Origin: Cognatundibacterium rugosum
GTDB lineage: Bacteria; Pseudomonadota; Gammaproteobacteria; Burkholderiales; Burkholderiaceae_D
Assembly: GCF_014284365.1 (NCBI RefSeq)
Contig: NZ_JACOGG010000011.1
Location: forward strand, 96,952-160,951
Direction of reading: 5' to 3'
Length of the DNA: 64,000 bases
Shown here: piece by piece, positions 54,748 through 64,000 of the stretch
Numbering within the stretch: position 1 is the first letter of the stretch
How the letters are laid out: every line of letters starts with the position of its first letter
Translations under genes and position numbers: made by a program
Notes under the pieces: generated by a model
The model's input: the letters and a program-made list of their open reading frames with translations, nothing else
What the model was told of the DNA's origin: nothing
Database searches by the model: none

Positions 54748-55778
54748 AAGCAGTCGCTTGTACACCTTGCGCGATTGCGGAAGCAGCAGAAGCCTTAGAG
54801 AGCGGCCTGCTGGTCGCGTTTCCGACCGAGACCGTGTATGGACTGGGTGCTGATGCCGAAAATCCGGATGCGGTAGCGCGTATTTATGAAGCCAAAGGCC
54901 GCCCCTCCAATCATCCTGTGATCGTACATGTAGCGCCCGGTGCGGATATTTCTTATTGGGCACAGCAGATTCCAGAGCAGGCGCAGCAACTGATCGCGGC
55001 TTTCTGGCCCGGTCCACTGACCTTGATACTGAAGCGTGCTGCACATATACCGGATGCGGTATCGGGCGGACAGGACACAGTAGGCATACGTTGCCCATCG
55101 CACCCGGTGGCGCAGGAATTGCTGCGTGCGTTCAAAGGTGGGCGTGGTGGTCTGGCTGCTCCCTCAGCCAATAAATTCGGTCATGTCAGCCCGACCATGG
55201 CTGAACATGTGATGGAGGAATTTACCCAGGAACTGAGTCCAGGTGGCCTGATTGCTGCTGTGCTTGATGGTGGTCAGAGTGAAGTCGGTATTGAGTCGAC
55301 CATCGTTGATCTGAGCCGGCTGGCTACCCATGGGCCAGTCTTGCTGCGTCCGGGTCATATCAGCGCGGCCCAGTTAGAGCAAGTCATGCAGATGCCGGTC
55401 GCCAGTCCTGATGCCGCTGCACCACGGGCTTCCGGTACCCTGGACGCCCATTATGCACCGCATACGCCGGTGGTGCAGATCAGGGCAGATGAGCTGGATC
55501 AGGTCGTAACCCAATTGCAGGCACGTGGTAAACAGGTGGCGCTGATGAGTTATCAGGCGCATCCTGCAATACAGACCAGTGCCTGGCGCTATTTGCCCGC
55601 AGATCCGGTATCGTACGCGCATGACCTGTATGCCGGTTTGCGTGAGCTCGATCATGCGCAGGCTGACCTGATTCTGGTCGAGGCTTTACCCCAAGACCAG
55701 GATTGGCAGGGCGTCAATGACAGATTGCGTCGTGCTGCTTTCGATTCGCGTGATGTACTCGCGCGACTGTTGGGCTAA
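54744..55778 (+). CDS. sua5: L-threonylcarbamoyladenylate synthase (Sua5/TsaC2 type)
   Basis: Makes threonylcarbamoyl-AMP for the t6A37 modification of ANN-reading tRNAs. The 344-residue form has the YrdC domain (about 10-205; [34 protein letters not shown]) plus the C-terminal Sua5 domain joined by a linker. It is translationally coupled to purK by an ATGA overlap. Confidence 0.95.
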   Translation: MKAVACTPCAIAEAAEALESGLLVAFPTETVYGLGADAENPDAVARIYEAKGRPSNHPVIVHVAPGADISYWAQQIPEQAQQLIAAFWPGPLTLILKRAAHIPDAVSGGQDTVGIRCPSHPVAQELLRAFKGGRGGLAAPSANKFGHVSPTMAEHVMEEFTQELSPGGLIAAVLDGGQSEVGIESTIVDLSRLATHGPVLLRPGHISAAQLEQVMQMPVASPDAAAPRASGTLDAHYAPHTPVVQIRADELDQVVTQLQARGKQVALMSYQAHPAIQTSAWRYLPADPVSYAHDLYAGLRELDHAQADLILVEALPQDQDWQGVNDRLRRAAFDSRDVLARLLG

Positions 55779-55787
55779 GCGGACTGT

Positions 55788-56042
55788 TTATTTGTAAATC
55801 AGTTTCATCGCCAGGATGAAGGACGCAAGCATCAGCGTCACGATATTGGCGATGATGACTGGCCAGGCTGACAGCAATATGCCGTAAGTAAGCCACATCA
55901 GGATGCCGCCGATGAAAATCACATACATGCTCAGCGAAACGCCTTCTGCGCGTTTGCAGCGCCAGGTCATCCAGGCTTGGGGAACGAAGGCGGTCGTTGT
56001 CAGTACGGCTGCGATATAGCCGATAATGTCGGAAGTTTGCAT
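55788..56042 (-). CDS. SemiSWEET-type small sugar transporter
   Basis: An 84-residue protein with three membrane helices, starting MQTSDIIGYIAAVLTTTAFVPQAWMTWR with the PQ-loop motif (FVPQ) in the first helix. SemiSWEETs work as dimers and carry sugars by facilitated diffusion. A longer upstream reading would run through the flavin reductase gene, so the short form is used. Confidence 0.92.
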   Translation of the reverse strand: MQTSDIIGYIAAVLTTTAFVPQAWMTWRCKRAEGVSLSMYVIFIGGILMWLTYGILLSAWPVIIANIVTLMLASFILAMKLIYK

Positions 56043-56049
56043 AGGCTTA

Positions 56050-56583
56050 TTACGGCAGGGTCTGAATAAATTGACCCGAATGATAAACCAGCGGGGCTTG
56101 CGGGGTAAATTCGCAATGCTCGACTTCCCCGACGAAGATGACATGATCGCCTTCAGGATAGCGGCTGCGGTTATGGCATTCAAACCAGGCGGAGGAACCC
56201 TTGAGTATCGGGTGTCCGGTACGCGATAAGCTGAATTCCACGCCCTCAAAGCGATCCGTTTTTTTACTCGCGAACTGTTCTGCCAGCCAGCCCTGTTCTG
56301 CTGACAGGATATTCACAACATAATGAGAATTACCGCTGAAAACAGGCATGCTGTTAGCCGCATTACCCAGACTCCAGAGTATCAGGGGCGGGTCCAGTGA
56401 AACCGAATTGAAGGAGCTGGCAGTCAGCCCTAGAAACTGACCATCCGCGAGACGGGTCGTGATCACGGTCACTCCGGTCGCAAACTGTGACAGGGCCTGA
56501 CGGAAATGGCGGGTATCGAATTCGCGCTTTTCAGCGCGCGGAGCGCGGGTGTGCATTGGGAGTCCATGGCTTTTTTGCGACAT
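56050..56583 (-). CDS. Flavin reductase family (FMN-binding split barrel) protein
   Basis: A 177-residue protein with the flavin reductase pattern: RQALSQFATGVTVITT near 25-40, GLTASSFNSVSLDPPLILWSL near 50-70 and HYVVNILSAEQ. Such proteins bind FMN and supply reduced flavin to monooxygenases, or act on other substrates. Its partner is unknown. It lies 7 bases before the SemiSWEET gene. Confidence 0.92.
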   Translation of the reverse strand: MSQKSHGLPMHTRAPRAEKREFDTRHFRQALSQFATGVTVITTRLADGQFLGLTASSFNSVSLDPPLILWSLGNAANSMPVFSGNSHYVVNILSAEQGWLAEQFASKKTDRFEGVEFSLSRTGHPILKGSSAWFECHNRSRYPEGDHVIFVGEVEHCEFTPQAPLVYHSGQFIQTLP

Positions 56584-56719
56584 TATCCCAGATTTCCCCG
56601 CATTCGTAGAAGTCGGTGCGGCTTTCCTGTTCTGATGGCAGCACTGTGTTAAACTTGCGCCCTTGACGGATTCCTGATCCGGACTTTAAGTGGTTGATTT
56701 GTTTGGTTTTTTTAAACAC

Positions 56720-56821
56720 AGGACTTACGCAAAACCGCCCCGGCTGCGTTATGGCTCCTTGTCGTACTATGCGTACTGCCTGCGTCGCCATGCCTTGCCG
56801 GGACAATTGTGCGTAAGTCCT
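56720..56821. repeat. 102-bp palindromic MITE-like element
   Basis: The ends are the perfect 12-bp inverted repeat AGGACTTACGCA (56720-56731) and TGCGTAAGTCCT (56810-56821). The two halves are imperfect reverse complements over nearly their whole length (shared CCCGGC, ATGGC, GTAC), so it would fold into one long hairpin. It has no gene and no clear target duplication. It is divergent-promoter DNA between the flavin reductase and a small exported-protein gene, ending 22 bases before that gene's ATG. Confidence 0.8.
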
Positions 56822-56843
56822 AAATACTGACAGGTTGAATGAT

Positions 56844-57230
56844 ATGAAGACACTGAGCAGCCTGGCTGGACGCCTGGGATTGTTAGTATGCCTGCTTTTC
56901 TTGGGTGCCAGCGCCTTTGCGCAGATGACGACCGAGCGTCAGTTCCCGCCCGGAACCAAACGTGGTGTGCTCGATATGTCACGTTATCCGGATGTACGCC
57001 TGGATGGCAAGGCGCGTTTTTTGTCGCCAGGCGCCAGGATTTTTAATAATGAAAACTTGTTGGTGCTGCCGTCTACACTGGATGCGCCTAAAATCATCGT
57101 CAATTACACCGAAAACACCATGGGTGATATTGATAAGGTCTGGATACTGACGACAGCGGAAATGCCTAAAGTATTACCTAAGCCGGAAGTCTGGGCACCG
57201 ATACCGTTTAAAAATCCGGAAGTAAAGTAA
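56844..57230 (+). CDS. Small exported protein of unknown function
   Basis: About 128 residues, starting MKTLSSLAGRLGLLVCLLFLGASAFAQ, a normal Sec signal peptide with cleavage near AFA-Q. The mature part has PPGTKRGVLDMSRYPDVRLDGKARFLSPGARIFN and no known motif; similar short periplasmic proteins occur in Burkholderiales. TTG three codons upstream is less likely as a start. The MITE-like repeat stands just before its ribosome binding site. Confidence 0.85.
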   Translation: MKTLSSLAGRLGLLVCLLFLGASAFAQMTTERQFPPGTKRGVLDMSRYPDVRLDGKARFLSPGARIFNNENLLVLPSTLDAPKIIVNYTENTMGDIDKVWILTTAEMPKVLPKPEVWAPIPFKNPEVK

Positions 57231-57421
57231 TTAAGCTGCAGTACAGATACAGGTCTGGAATGTCGGTGAACGCTAGTACAGACACGTTGCGGCAGTCCTG
57301 AAATCATGTACTGGTTGTAAGAGAAATGTCTGAGGCGGTGCGGTTTGGCATGCACAGATGACTATAGCGCCAACTCAGCCTCATAGTTTTGCGTCAATTT
57401 TCAAAATAGTAGAAGTAAATA

Positions 57422-58768
57422 ATGCAAAAAAAAGTATTTATTAAAACCTTTGGCTGCCAGATGAATGAGTATGACTCAGACAAAATGGCAGATGTATTGA
57501 ATGTCTCTGAAGGTTTAGTCAAAACCGACACGCCGGAAGACGCGGATGTGATTCTGCTCAATACCTGCAGCGTGCGCGAAAAAGCCTCGGAAAAAGTGTT
57601 TTCCGACCTCGGGCGTCTGCGTGAACTGAAGAAGAAAAATCCGGATCTGCTGATCGGTGTCGGTGGCTGCGTCGCATCCCAGGAGGGCGAGGCCATCATC
57701 AAACGCGCACCCTATGTGGATGTGGTATTTGGCCCGCAGACCTTGCACCGCTTACCGCAATTGATCGATGCGCGCCGCCACTCGGGTCGTTCGCAAGTGG
57801 ATATCAGCTTCCCTGAAATCGAAAAATTTGATCACCTGCCACCAGCCAAAATAGAAGGCGCGACCGCCTACGTGTCTATCATGGAAGGCTGCAGTAAGTA
57901 TTGCAGTTACTGTGTCGTTCCTTATACCCGTGGTGAAGAGGTGTCGCGTCGCTTTGAAGATGTGCTGGCCGAAGTGGCCGGTCTCGCGGCGCAGGGTGTA
58001 AAAGAAATTTCGTTGCTGGGTCAGAATGTGAATGCGTATCGCGGCGTGATGGAAGATGGTGAGATCGCCGACTTCGCCTTGCTGATCGAGTACATCGCTG
58101 AATTTCCGGAAATTGAACGTATACGCTTTGTAACCAGCCATCCTAAGGAGTTCACTCAGCGTCTGATTGATTGCTATGCCAAGGTTCCTAAGCTGGTGAA
58201 TCATTTGTATTTGCCGGCTCAGCATGGTTCTGACCGCATTTTATCTGCGATGAAGCGCGGCTATACCGCGCTGGAATACAAATCGGTGTTGCGTCGCCTG
58301 AAGCAGGTACGCCCTGATATCGCAGTATCTTCCGATTTCATCGTTGGTTTCCCAGGTGAGACAGACGAGGATTTCAATGCCTTAATGAAGCTGATAGAGG
58401 ATGTTGGCTTTGATAACAGTTTCAGTTTTATTTTCAGCCCACGTCCAGGCACGCCGGCTGCGAATCTGGCCGACGATACGCCGCAGGAATTGAAATTGCG
58501 GCGCCTGCAGCATCTGCAGGCAGTGATCGATGCGAACACCAAAAAATACAGCAATGCCATGATAGGTACGGTACAGCGTATCCTGGTAGACGGTCGTTCA
58601 GTCAAAAATCCAGCCGAACTGCAGGGGCGTACGGAAAACAACCGCGTCGTGAATTTCGCTGGTCCTGCCAGCCTGATTGGTACGCTGGTGGATACCCGCA
58701 TTACTGAATCGTATAACTATTCGTTGCGCGGTGAACTCATCGATGCGAAGGATGCGGCTGCATCATGA
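57422..58768 (+). CDS. miaB: tRNA-2-methylthio-N6-isopentenyladenosine synthase
   Basis: Radical-SAM methylthiotransferase that completes ms2i6A37 in tRNA. The 448-residue protein has an N-terminal UPF0004 domain ([22 protein letters not shown]) with three Cys for the auxiliary cluster, the radical-SAM motif CSKYCSYC near 157-164, and a C-terminal TRAM domain. It overlaps phoH by 4 bases. Confidence 0.98.
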   Translation: MQKKVFIKTFGCQMNEYDSDKMADVLNVSEGLVKTDTPEDADVILLNTCSVREKASEKVFSDLGRLRELKKKNPDLLIGVGGCVASQEGEAIIKRAPYVDVVFGPQTLHRLPQLIDARRHSGRSQVDISFPEIEKFDHLPPAKIEGATAYVSIMEGCSKYCSYCVVPYTRGEEVSRRFEDVLAEVAGLAAQGVKEISLLGQNVNAYRGVMEDGEIADFALLIEYIAEFPEIERIRFVTSHPKEFTQRLIDCYAKVPKLVNHLYLPAQHGSDRILSAMKRGYTALEYKSVLRRLKQVRPDIAVSSDFIVGFPGETDEDFNALMKLIEDVGFDNSFSFIFSPRPGTPAANLADDTPQELKLRRLQHLQAVIDANTKKYSNAMIGTVQRILVDGRSVKNPAELQGRTENNRVVNFAGPASLIGTLVDTRITESYNYSLRGELIDAKDAAAS

Positions 58769-59892
58769 TAAAAACGCCTGTGCCGGTCACACATTTTGTT
58801 CCTCAGCCGCTGGATAACAACCGGCTGGCGAATCTGTGTGGCCCGCTCGATGAAAATCTGCGCCAGTTGTCGGCAGCGCTGGATGTGACCATATTCCGTC
58901 GCGGTGAAAAATTTATCATCAGTGGGCACCAGGGGGAACGCGCGCTGGCGTTGCTGGAGCATTTTTATACGATAGCGAAAAAGCCCGTGTCTATCGATGA
59001 GGTGCAGCTGGCGCTGGTGGAGCAACGTGCACGCCAGCATCAGGCTCAGCATGCCGATACCGCTGAGCAGCGTAGTCAGCTTACGGTGAGTGAAGCGGCG
59101 CTGCCGGTTTCTGTGCCGGATGTGAGTGAGATTGAAAGTCCGCTGCTGAAAACCCGACGTACCGATTTGCGTGGGCGTACCCCACTGCAGAATTACTATC
59201 TGAAATCCATTTTAGAGCACGATATCACCTTCGGTATCGGTCCGGCCGGAACCGGTAAGACCTATCTTGCTGTTGCCTGTGCGGTTGATGCGCTGGAGCG
59301 TGATGCCGTTAAACGCATTATCCTGACCCGTCCTGCCGTAGAGGCAGGTGAACGGCTGGGCTTTCTGCCGGGTGATCTGGCGCAGAAAGTCGACCCCTAT
59401 CTGCGTCCTTTGTATGACGCGCTGTACGACTTACTGGGTTTCGACCGCACGCAGAAGCTGTTTGAAAAACAAGTGATAGAAATCGCGCCGCTTGCCTATA
59501 TGCGTGGTCGTACCCTGAACCATGCGTTCATCATTCTGGATGAGGCGCAAAATACCACGCCGGAGCAGATGAAAATGTTCCTGACCCGCATAGGCTTTGG
59601 TAGTAAAGCCGTGGTGACCGGCGATCCTTCTCAGGTGGATTTGCAGCGCGGACAGCGCAGTGGCTTGGTGGATGCCTGCCATGTGCTGAAAGAGGTGCGC
59701 GGCATCGCCTACACCCAGTTCACCAGCGCCGACATTGTGCGTCATCCATTGGTCGGCCGCATCGTGGATGCCTATGAGGCCGCCAGCGAGCACAACACGA
59801 CACATCAGACTGCACTGGGCCTATTTAAAGCCGGCAGTTCTTCTACTTCTACATTAAGTACTTCACATCATGGCCGTAAAAAATCCAGCTAA
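58765..59892 (+). CDS. PhoH-family ATPase (YbeZ-like)
   Basis: A 375-residue ATPase with Walker [11 protein letters not shown] near 159-168, Walker [16 protein letters not shown] near 254-268 and TGDPSQVDL near 288. PhoH/YbeZ works with YbeY in rRNA processing and ribosome quality control, matching its position. It overlaps miaB by 4 and ybeY by 23 bases. Confidence 0.94.
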   Translation: MIKTPVPVTHFVPQPLDNNRLANLCGPLDENLRQLSAALDVTIFRRGEKFIISGHQGERALALLEHFYTIAKKPVSIDEVQLALVEQRARQHQAQHADTAEQRSQLTVSEAALPVSVPDVSEIESPLLKTRRTDLRGRTPLQNYYLKSILEHDITFGIGPAGTGKTYLAVACAVDALERDAVKRIILTRPAVEAGERLGFLPGDLAQKVDPYLRPLYDALYDLLGFDRTQKLFEKQVIEIAPLAYMRGRTLNHAFIILDEAQNTTPEQMKMFLTRIGFGSKAVVTGDPSQVDLQRGQRSGLVDACHVLKEVRGIAYTQFTSADIVRHPLVGRIVDAYEAASEHNTTHQTALGLFKAGSSSTSTLSTSHHGRKKSS

Positions 59893-60337
59893 ACCTAAAC
59901 TGACTTTATCCGTGCAGTACGCAGATACCCGACTGCAGGAAGTCTTACCACGGCCATTGCTCAGAAAGACGGTGCAGGCTGCTTTGTTTTTCCCGGCCGA
60001 GCTGACTTTGCGTTTTGTTGATGCGGAAGAAGGGCAGAGTCTGAACCGTGATTACCGCGGTAAAGACTATGCAACCAATGTGCTGACCTTTGCCTATACC
60101 GAAGATCAGGATGCTGAAGTGACGCAGGCTGATATTATTTTATGTACCGATGTTTTGCAGCGTGAAGCGGCAGAGCAGGGCAAACCACTCATCGATCATG
60201 CACAACATCTGATCGTGCATGGTGTCTTGCACGCGCAGGGCTACGATCACGAGGTTGACGAAGAAGCGGAAGAGATGGAAGCGCTGGAGATTGAAATACT
60301 CGCTGGCCTGGGTTTAGCCAATCCTTATCAGGAGTAA
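59870..60337 (+). CDS. ybeY: Endoribonuclease YbeY
   Basis: Single-strand endoribonuclease for 16S rRNA 3'-end maturation and 70S quality control. The 155-residue protein has [15 protein letters not shown] near 59-73 and the zinc motif [11 protein letters not shown] near 117-127 (H-x3-H-x5-H). It starts inside the end of phoH. Confidence 0.97.
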   Translation: MAVKNPAKPKLTLSVQYADTRLQEVLPRPLLRKTVQAALFFPAELTLRFVDAEEGQSLNRDYRGKDYATNVLTFAYTEDQDAEVTQADIILCTDVLQREAAEQGKPLIDHAQHLIVHGVLHAQGYDHEVDEEAEEMEALEIEILAGLGLANPYQE

Positions 60338-60343
60338 GTCTGC

Positions 60344-61243
60344 ATGCGGTTTCCCTGGCAGCGGCATTATGGACAGCGCATCACCATGGGCGGGCGTGAC
60401 GTGGTGGTGTTTGGCATGGAGCGTCACTACTGGCAGGATATTTACTATTACGCGATGACGTCCAGCTGGCCGCAGTTTTTTCTGGCAGCGGCTCTGGTTT
60501 TTCTGAGCTTCAATCTAATTTTCGCGAGCCTGTATATGCTGGGCGAACATCCGATTGCGAATATGGCACCGGATAATTTTCTGGGTGCTTTTTTCTTTAG
60601 CGTGGAAACCCTCGCGACGGTTGGTTATGGCGATATGCATCCGCAAACCGTCTATGCACACTGGGTGTCGACGACAGAAATTTTTGTTGGGATGGCTAGT
60701 GTGGCTTTGATTACGGGAGTCATGTTTGCCCGCTTTTCACGCCCGCGTGCGAGCATTTTGTTTTCTCAGTATCCGGTCTCCCATGTCGCAGATGGTCAGC
60801 AATTGCTCTTGTTCAGAATAGCCAATGCACGCCTGAATATCATCAGTGAAGCATCGGCGAAATTGCGCATGCTGCATGATGAAGAAACTACCAGTATGGG
60901 CAAGTTTCGCAAATTGACTGATCTCAGACTCGAGCGCGATCAGCATCCTATGTTCAGTCTGGGCTGGACAATTATTCACGTGATTGATGCCGATAGCCCC
61001 CTGTATGGAAAAACACCGGCGCAACTCAAAAATATGAATGCGGCATTTGTACTGACCGTTGAAGGGGTGGATGAAACTACCCACCAGATGCAACGTGCAC
61101 GTCAGTATTATCAGGCACAGGAAATCCGTTGGGGACACCGTTATATCGATGTCTTGAATTATCAGGGCACAGTAGCCCATCTGCATTATCAACGTTTTCA
61201 CGAAACCGAGGTGGTTCCCGGCCAGGAGCGCGTGGATCAGTAG
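60344..61243 (+). CDS. Inward-rectifier potassium channel (KirBac type)
   Basis: A 299-residue channel subunit. The slide-helix region ERHYWQDIYYYAMTSSWPQF is followed by outer helix (about 45-65), pore helix and selectivity filter TVGYGD (92-97), inner helix (about 107-128), and a cytoplasmic immunoglobulin-like domain. It would form tetramers. Its place between ybeY and corC is unusual; a 136-base gap to corC suggests separate control. In KirBac channels, gating is set by the cytoplasmic domain and lipids. Confidence 0.93.
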   Translation: MRFPWQRHYGQRITMGGRDVVVFGMERHYWQDIYYYAMTSSWPQFFLAAALVFLSFNLIFASLYMLGEHPIANMAPDNFLGAFFFSVETLATVGYGDMHPQTVYAHWVSTTEIFVGMASVALITGVMFARFSRPRASILFSQYPVSHVADGQQLLLFRIANARLNIISEASAKLRMLHDEETTSMGKFRKLTDLRLERDQHPMFSLGWTIIHVIDADSPLYGKTPAQLKNMNAAFVLTVEGVDETTHQMQRARQYYQAQEIRWGHRYIDVLNYQGTVAHLHYQRFHETEVVPGQERVDQ

Positions 61244-61379
61244 GCCAGGGATGCTGCCTGGCGGCAGGTGGTATGCGTATTAATTTTGCAATAGGTGCAA
61301 CCTCCATCTGCAGGATAATTTTGGATTCCGGTGTATTTGTTGTATTCTGTAGGATTGAAACAACGGCGTTAAGCCTCCT

Positions 61380-62258
61380 ATGCAAGAGCACTCTAGTAAG
61401 GTCAGATCAGCTGACCTTAAACCCCACAGGTCACTTTTCGAAAGATTGACCGCCTTAATTTCTCCCGAACCCGAAAATCGTGCGGAACTGTTAGAGGTTC
61501 TGACGGAAGCCCAGGAGCGCAACCTGATTGATGCCGATGCATTGGCAATGATAGAGGGTGTGTTTCAGGTTTCTGATTTGTGCGCACGTGACATCATGGT
61601 GCCGCGCGCCCAGATGGATGTGATTGATATTTCCAAGCCAATTGATGAATGGATGCCGGAAGTGCTGGCCACGGCACACTCACGCTTCCCTGCCATCGAT
61701 GACGATGACGAAAAAGTGGTCGGTATTTTGCTGGCTAAAGACTTATTACGTTATTACGCGGAAGAAGCGTTCGATGTGCGCGATATGCTGCGCCCAGTCA
61801 TTTATATCCCGGAATCAAAACGCCTGAATGTCTTGTTGCGAGATTTTCGCGCCAATCGCAATCACATGGCGATGGTGGTCGATGAATATGGCGGCATTGC
61901 CGGCCTGATCACGATTGAAGATGTGCTGGAGCAGATCGTAGGTGATATCGAGGATGAATACGACTTCGAGGAAGAAGAAGATAACATCCTGGCGCTGGAA
62001 AACAAAGGCAATGGTAAGCGCTGGCGGGTTAAGGGCGTCACAGAAATCGGACAGTTCAACAGCGTATTAGGCGTGCGCCTGGCGGGGCCTGAGACCGACA
62101 GTCTGGCTGAATTCCTGGAAGGCCATCTGGGTGAAGTGCCGCACAAGGGGGATGAATTTACACTCGCCAATCTGCATTTCGAAGTCTTGCGTGCTGATGC
62201 ACGTCAGGTACAGATTGTGCAGGTAGAGCAAAGGCTCAGGATGGACGAGGATGATTAA
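61380..62258 (+). CDS. corC: CorC-type CBS-domain protein
   Basis: A 292-residue cytoplasmic protein linked to magnesium and cobalt efflux. Two CBS domains (about 65-190; DIMVPRAQMDVIDI and VDEYGGIAGLITIEDVLEQIVGDIEDEYD) are followed by the CorC_HlyC FAD-binding-like domain (about 205-285). No membrane domain (DUF21) is present, as is usual for CorC. It overlaps lnt by 8 bases. Confidence 0.95.
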   Translation: MQEHSSKVRSADLKPHRSLFERLTALISPEPENRAELLEVLTEAQERNLIDADALAMIEGVFQVSDLCARDIMVPRAQMDVIDISKPIDEWMPEVLATAHSRFPAIDDDDEKVVGILLAKDLLRYYAEEAFDVRDMLRPVIYIPESKRLNVLLRDFRANRNHMAMVVDEYGGIAGLITIEDVLEQIVGDIEDEYDFEEEEDNILALENKGNGKRWRVKGVTEIGQFNSVLGVRLAGPETDSLAEFLEGHLGEVPHKGDEFTLANLHFEVLRADARQVQIVQVEQRLRMDEDD

Positions 62259-63831
62259 AGCGGTTGCCTTAGCCGCGACCTGGCTGACATCTTGCCGTGG
62301 CTGGAAACTGAATGTGTTGTTGCTCATCGCAGGTGGATTGAATGTATTTGCATTTGAGCCTTACGGGGTCTGGCAACTGCAAACGCTGGGCATGGCACTG
62401 TTGTTTGCCGTGCTGCTGGCGCCAGCGCCTGAACAGCAAAGCTACCGCCGCATCATGCTGCAGTCTGGTTTGTATAGCTTTGGCTGGCTGACGACGACGA
62501 TTAGCTGGCTGGTGATTGCGATGTCGCGTTATGGCGGCATGCCCTGGTTGCTGGCTATAGCCGCACTGCTGGTGTTAACACTTTTCTTGTCACTGTATGG
62601 TGCGGCTTTTGCAGCGCTGTCACTCTATTTGCAACGCCGGTTTGCGTTAAGCCGTCTGAGCCTCTTGCTGAGTATTTTTCCGGCTGCCTGGATGTTGACG
62701 GAATGGTGCAAAGGCTGGATGTTTACCGGTTTTCCTTGGGCGATAGCCGGGTATGCACACACCAATAGCCCGCTGGCTGCCTATGCGCCGGTGGCGGGGG
62801 TGTATGGCCTGAGTCTGCTGGCTGCAATGTTGGCTGCATTGCTGACGACCACGCTGTTACCCGCGGTGAGTCGTCGCACACGCTGGGGCGCCCTGGCAGG
62901 CATCGTTGTCTTGCTGTTCTCCGGTACCGCGCTGCGCGAGCTGCACTGGACTCAGCCGCTGGGAAATACCTTGCAAGTCCGCTTATTGCAGGGGAATGTG
63001 GATCAGGATCTGAAGTTTCAACAGGAGCGTCTGAATGATTCGCTGCGCCTGTATTTCGACATGATCACCGCAGCACCCGCAGATTTGATCGCTACCCCTG
63101 AGACGGCTTTGCCTACCTTGTCGTCGATGTTGCCGGAAGATTATCTGCCACGTATTAATGCATTTGCCCAGCAGAGTGGCAGTACGGTTTTGCTGGGGCT
63201 GGCCGTGCAGGATGCAGCCGATGTGTATTCCAACAGCCTGCTCGGATTTTCACCCCACTATGCAGCGCGTGCATATCGCTACGATAAGCATCATTTGCTG
63301 CCGTTCGGTGAATTTATTCCCTTCGGTTTTCATTGGTTTGTCAAACTGATGCATATACCGATTGGTGATTTCTCCGGTGCCGGTTTGTATCAGATGCCGA
63401 TGGCGGTGAAAGATCAGTTTGTGATGCCGGATATTTGCTACGAGAGTTTGTTTGGTGAGGAAATCGCAGCACAAATCAAAGCCCGCCATGCGGCGCAACA
63501 GGCGGTACCAAGCATATTATTAAATGTCTCCAATCTGGCCTGGTATGGCGACTCGATTGCGATGCCTCAGCATTTGCAGTTTGCGCAGATGCGGGTGCTG
63601 GAGACGGGGCGTCCTTTAATCAGCGCTACCAATACTGGTGCGACCGTGATTATCGATGTCTCGGCCAAAGTCAGGCAGCAATTACCTTACCAGCAGCAAG
63701 CGGTATTACAAGGCGCTGTACAAGGGATGCAAGGTGTCACGCCTTATATACTGTTTGGTAATAGCCTGGCGCTGGGGCTGGCTGTATTGCTGATACTGCT
63801 GACAATTGTGTCGCGTCGACGCCTGCGCTGA
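62251..63831 (+). CDS. lnt: Apolipoprotein N-acyltransferase
   Basis: Inner-membrane enzyme that adds the third acyl chain to the N-terminal Cys of lipoproteins. The 526-residue protein has about six N-terminal membrane segments and a periplasmic nitrilase-like domain with Glu in TPETALP, Lys in DKHHLLPFGEF and Cys in DICYES, the full E-K-C set, and a C-terminal anchor. It serves the lipoproteins seen here (for example at 7.4-9.3 kb). Confidence 0.97.
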   Translation: MIKAVALAATWLTSCRGWKLNVLLLIAGGLNVFAFEPYGVWQLQTLGMALLFAVLLAPAPEQQSYRRIMLQSGLYSFGWLTTTISWLVIAMSRYGGMPWLLAIAALLVLTLFLSLYGAAFAALSLYLQRRFALSRLSLLLSIFPAAWMLTEWCKGWMFTGFPWAIAGYAHTNSPLAAYAPVAGVYGLSLLAAMLAALLTTTLLPAVSRRTRWGALAGIVVLLFSGTALRELHWTQPLGNTLQVRLLQGNVDQDLKFQQERLNDSLRLYFDMITAAPADLIATPETALPTLSSMLPEDYLPRINAFAQQSGSTVLLGLAVQDAADVYSNSLLGFSPHYAARAYRYDKHHLLPFGEFIPFGFHWFVKLMHIPIGDFSGAGLYQMPMAVKDQFVMPDICYESLFGEEIAAQIKARHAAQQAVPSILLNVSNLAWYGDSIAMPQHLQFAQMRVLETGRPLISATNTGATVIIDVSAKVRQQLPYQQQAVLQGAVQGMQGVTPYILFGNSLALGLAVLLILLTIVSRRRLR

Positions 63832-63874
63832 ACGCGCATCAGCGGTTGAGCAGAATAAAAAAGGCACTCGTGAT

Positions 63875-64000
63875 TGAAGTGACCCCATTTAGTTGGACAG
63901 CTTGATAGTTACGTGGCCAAGGGCTGATTCCTGTATTGAACAGGACTCAGCCCTTTTAATTTCAGTTTTATACGGTCATGATTATAGTAGTGGATGTAGT
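63875..64000. mobile_element. IS3-family (IS150-like) insertion sequence, right end cut by window
   Basis: TGAAGTGACCCC at 63875 looks like an IS3-type terminal repeat, followed by sequence that on the minus strand ends a transposase gene. The element continues past 64000. Just left of it, AAAAAAGGCACTCG looks like one arm of a terminator that the IS may have split. Confidence 0.85.
63909..64000 (-). CDS. IS3-family transposase OrfB, C-terminal end
   Basis: The minus strand reads Y-I-H-Y-Y-N-H-D-R-I-K, then LKLKGLSPVQYR and the stop TAA (63911-63909). The NxxRIKLKLKGLSPVQYR tail is diagnostic of the DDE integrase-type OrfB of IS3/IS150 elements. The catalytic part lies outside the window, so whether the copy is intact cannot be judged. 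Confidence 0.93.
   Translation of the reverse strand, partial: YIHYYNHDRIKLKLKGLSPVQYRNQPLAT

Overview
The window looks like chromosomal DNA of a betaproteobacterium of the order Burkholderiales, most likely family Oxalobacteraceae (an Undibacterium- or Herminiimonas-like organism). Base composition is moderate, near 50% GC by eye (not computed). The evidence is gene order and protein character: purM/perM/hda/HAD/pcnB/folK/panB, recA-recX-DUF2889-sucCD, pgk-pyk-fba-purC-purE-6S RNA-purK, and miaB-phoH-ybeY-corC-lnt are all arrangements familiar from that group. No tRNA, rRNA, CRISPR array or prophage was seen. The one clear mobile element is an IS3-family end cut by the right edge.

Layout. 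1-6.0 kb (minus): pantothenate/folate/RNA-processing run (panB, DUF486 protein, folK, pcnB, HAD phosphatase, hda, AI-2E permease), divergent from purM. 7.4-9.8 kb: S41 protease lipoprotein, a small lipoprotein and tag. 9.9-14.1 kb (minus): complete Anbu cluster (circularly permuted ATP-grasp, alpha-E, transglutaminase, Anbu). 14.2-18.7 kb (minus): two-component system coupled to a two-subunit sodium:solute symporter. 19.0-22.4 kb: large secreted GH31 enzyme. 22.5-27.1 kb: recA (with a LexA box), recX, DUF2889 protein, sucCD. 27.4-28.8 kb: PP2C phosphatase and tandem-FHA protein. 29.0-32.9 kb: two tandem type IV pilins behind a sigma-54 promoter, a TfpX/TfpZ accessory protein and a PglL-type O-oligosaccharyltransferase. 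33-35.6 kb: moaC, M48 protease, small unknown gene.

35.7-43.6 kb is the most interesting stretch: eight tightly packed genes encoding a TPR-GT41 protein O-glycosyltransferase, a DegT-type sugar aminotransferase, two complete ketoacyl synthase III enzymes, an acyl carrier protein, an SDR reductase, a PglD-like sugar N-acyltransferase and a Rieske oxygenase. Together they read as a pathway that builds a short functionalised acyl group on an ACP, hangs it on an amino sugar and attaches the sugar to protein. Related logic is known from flagellin glycosylation islands in Pseudomonas, but this gene combination, especially the Rieske oxygenase, is unusual.

43.7-47.3 kb: a four-gene minus-strand operon and the azlCD exporter. 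47.5-55.8 kb: glycolysis (pgk, pyk, fba) and purine genes (purC, purE, purK), with a strong 6S RNA candidate between purE and purK, then sua5. 55.8-57.2 kb: SemiSWEET, flavin reductase, a 102-bp palindromic repeat (MITE-like) and a small exported protein. 57.4-63.8 kb: miaB, phoH, ybeY, an inward-rectifier K+ channel, corC and lnt, followed by the IS3 end.
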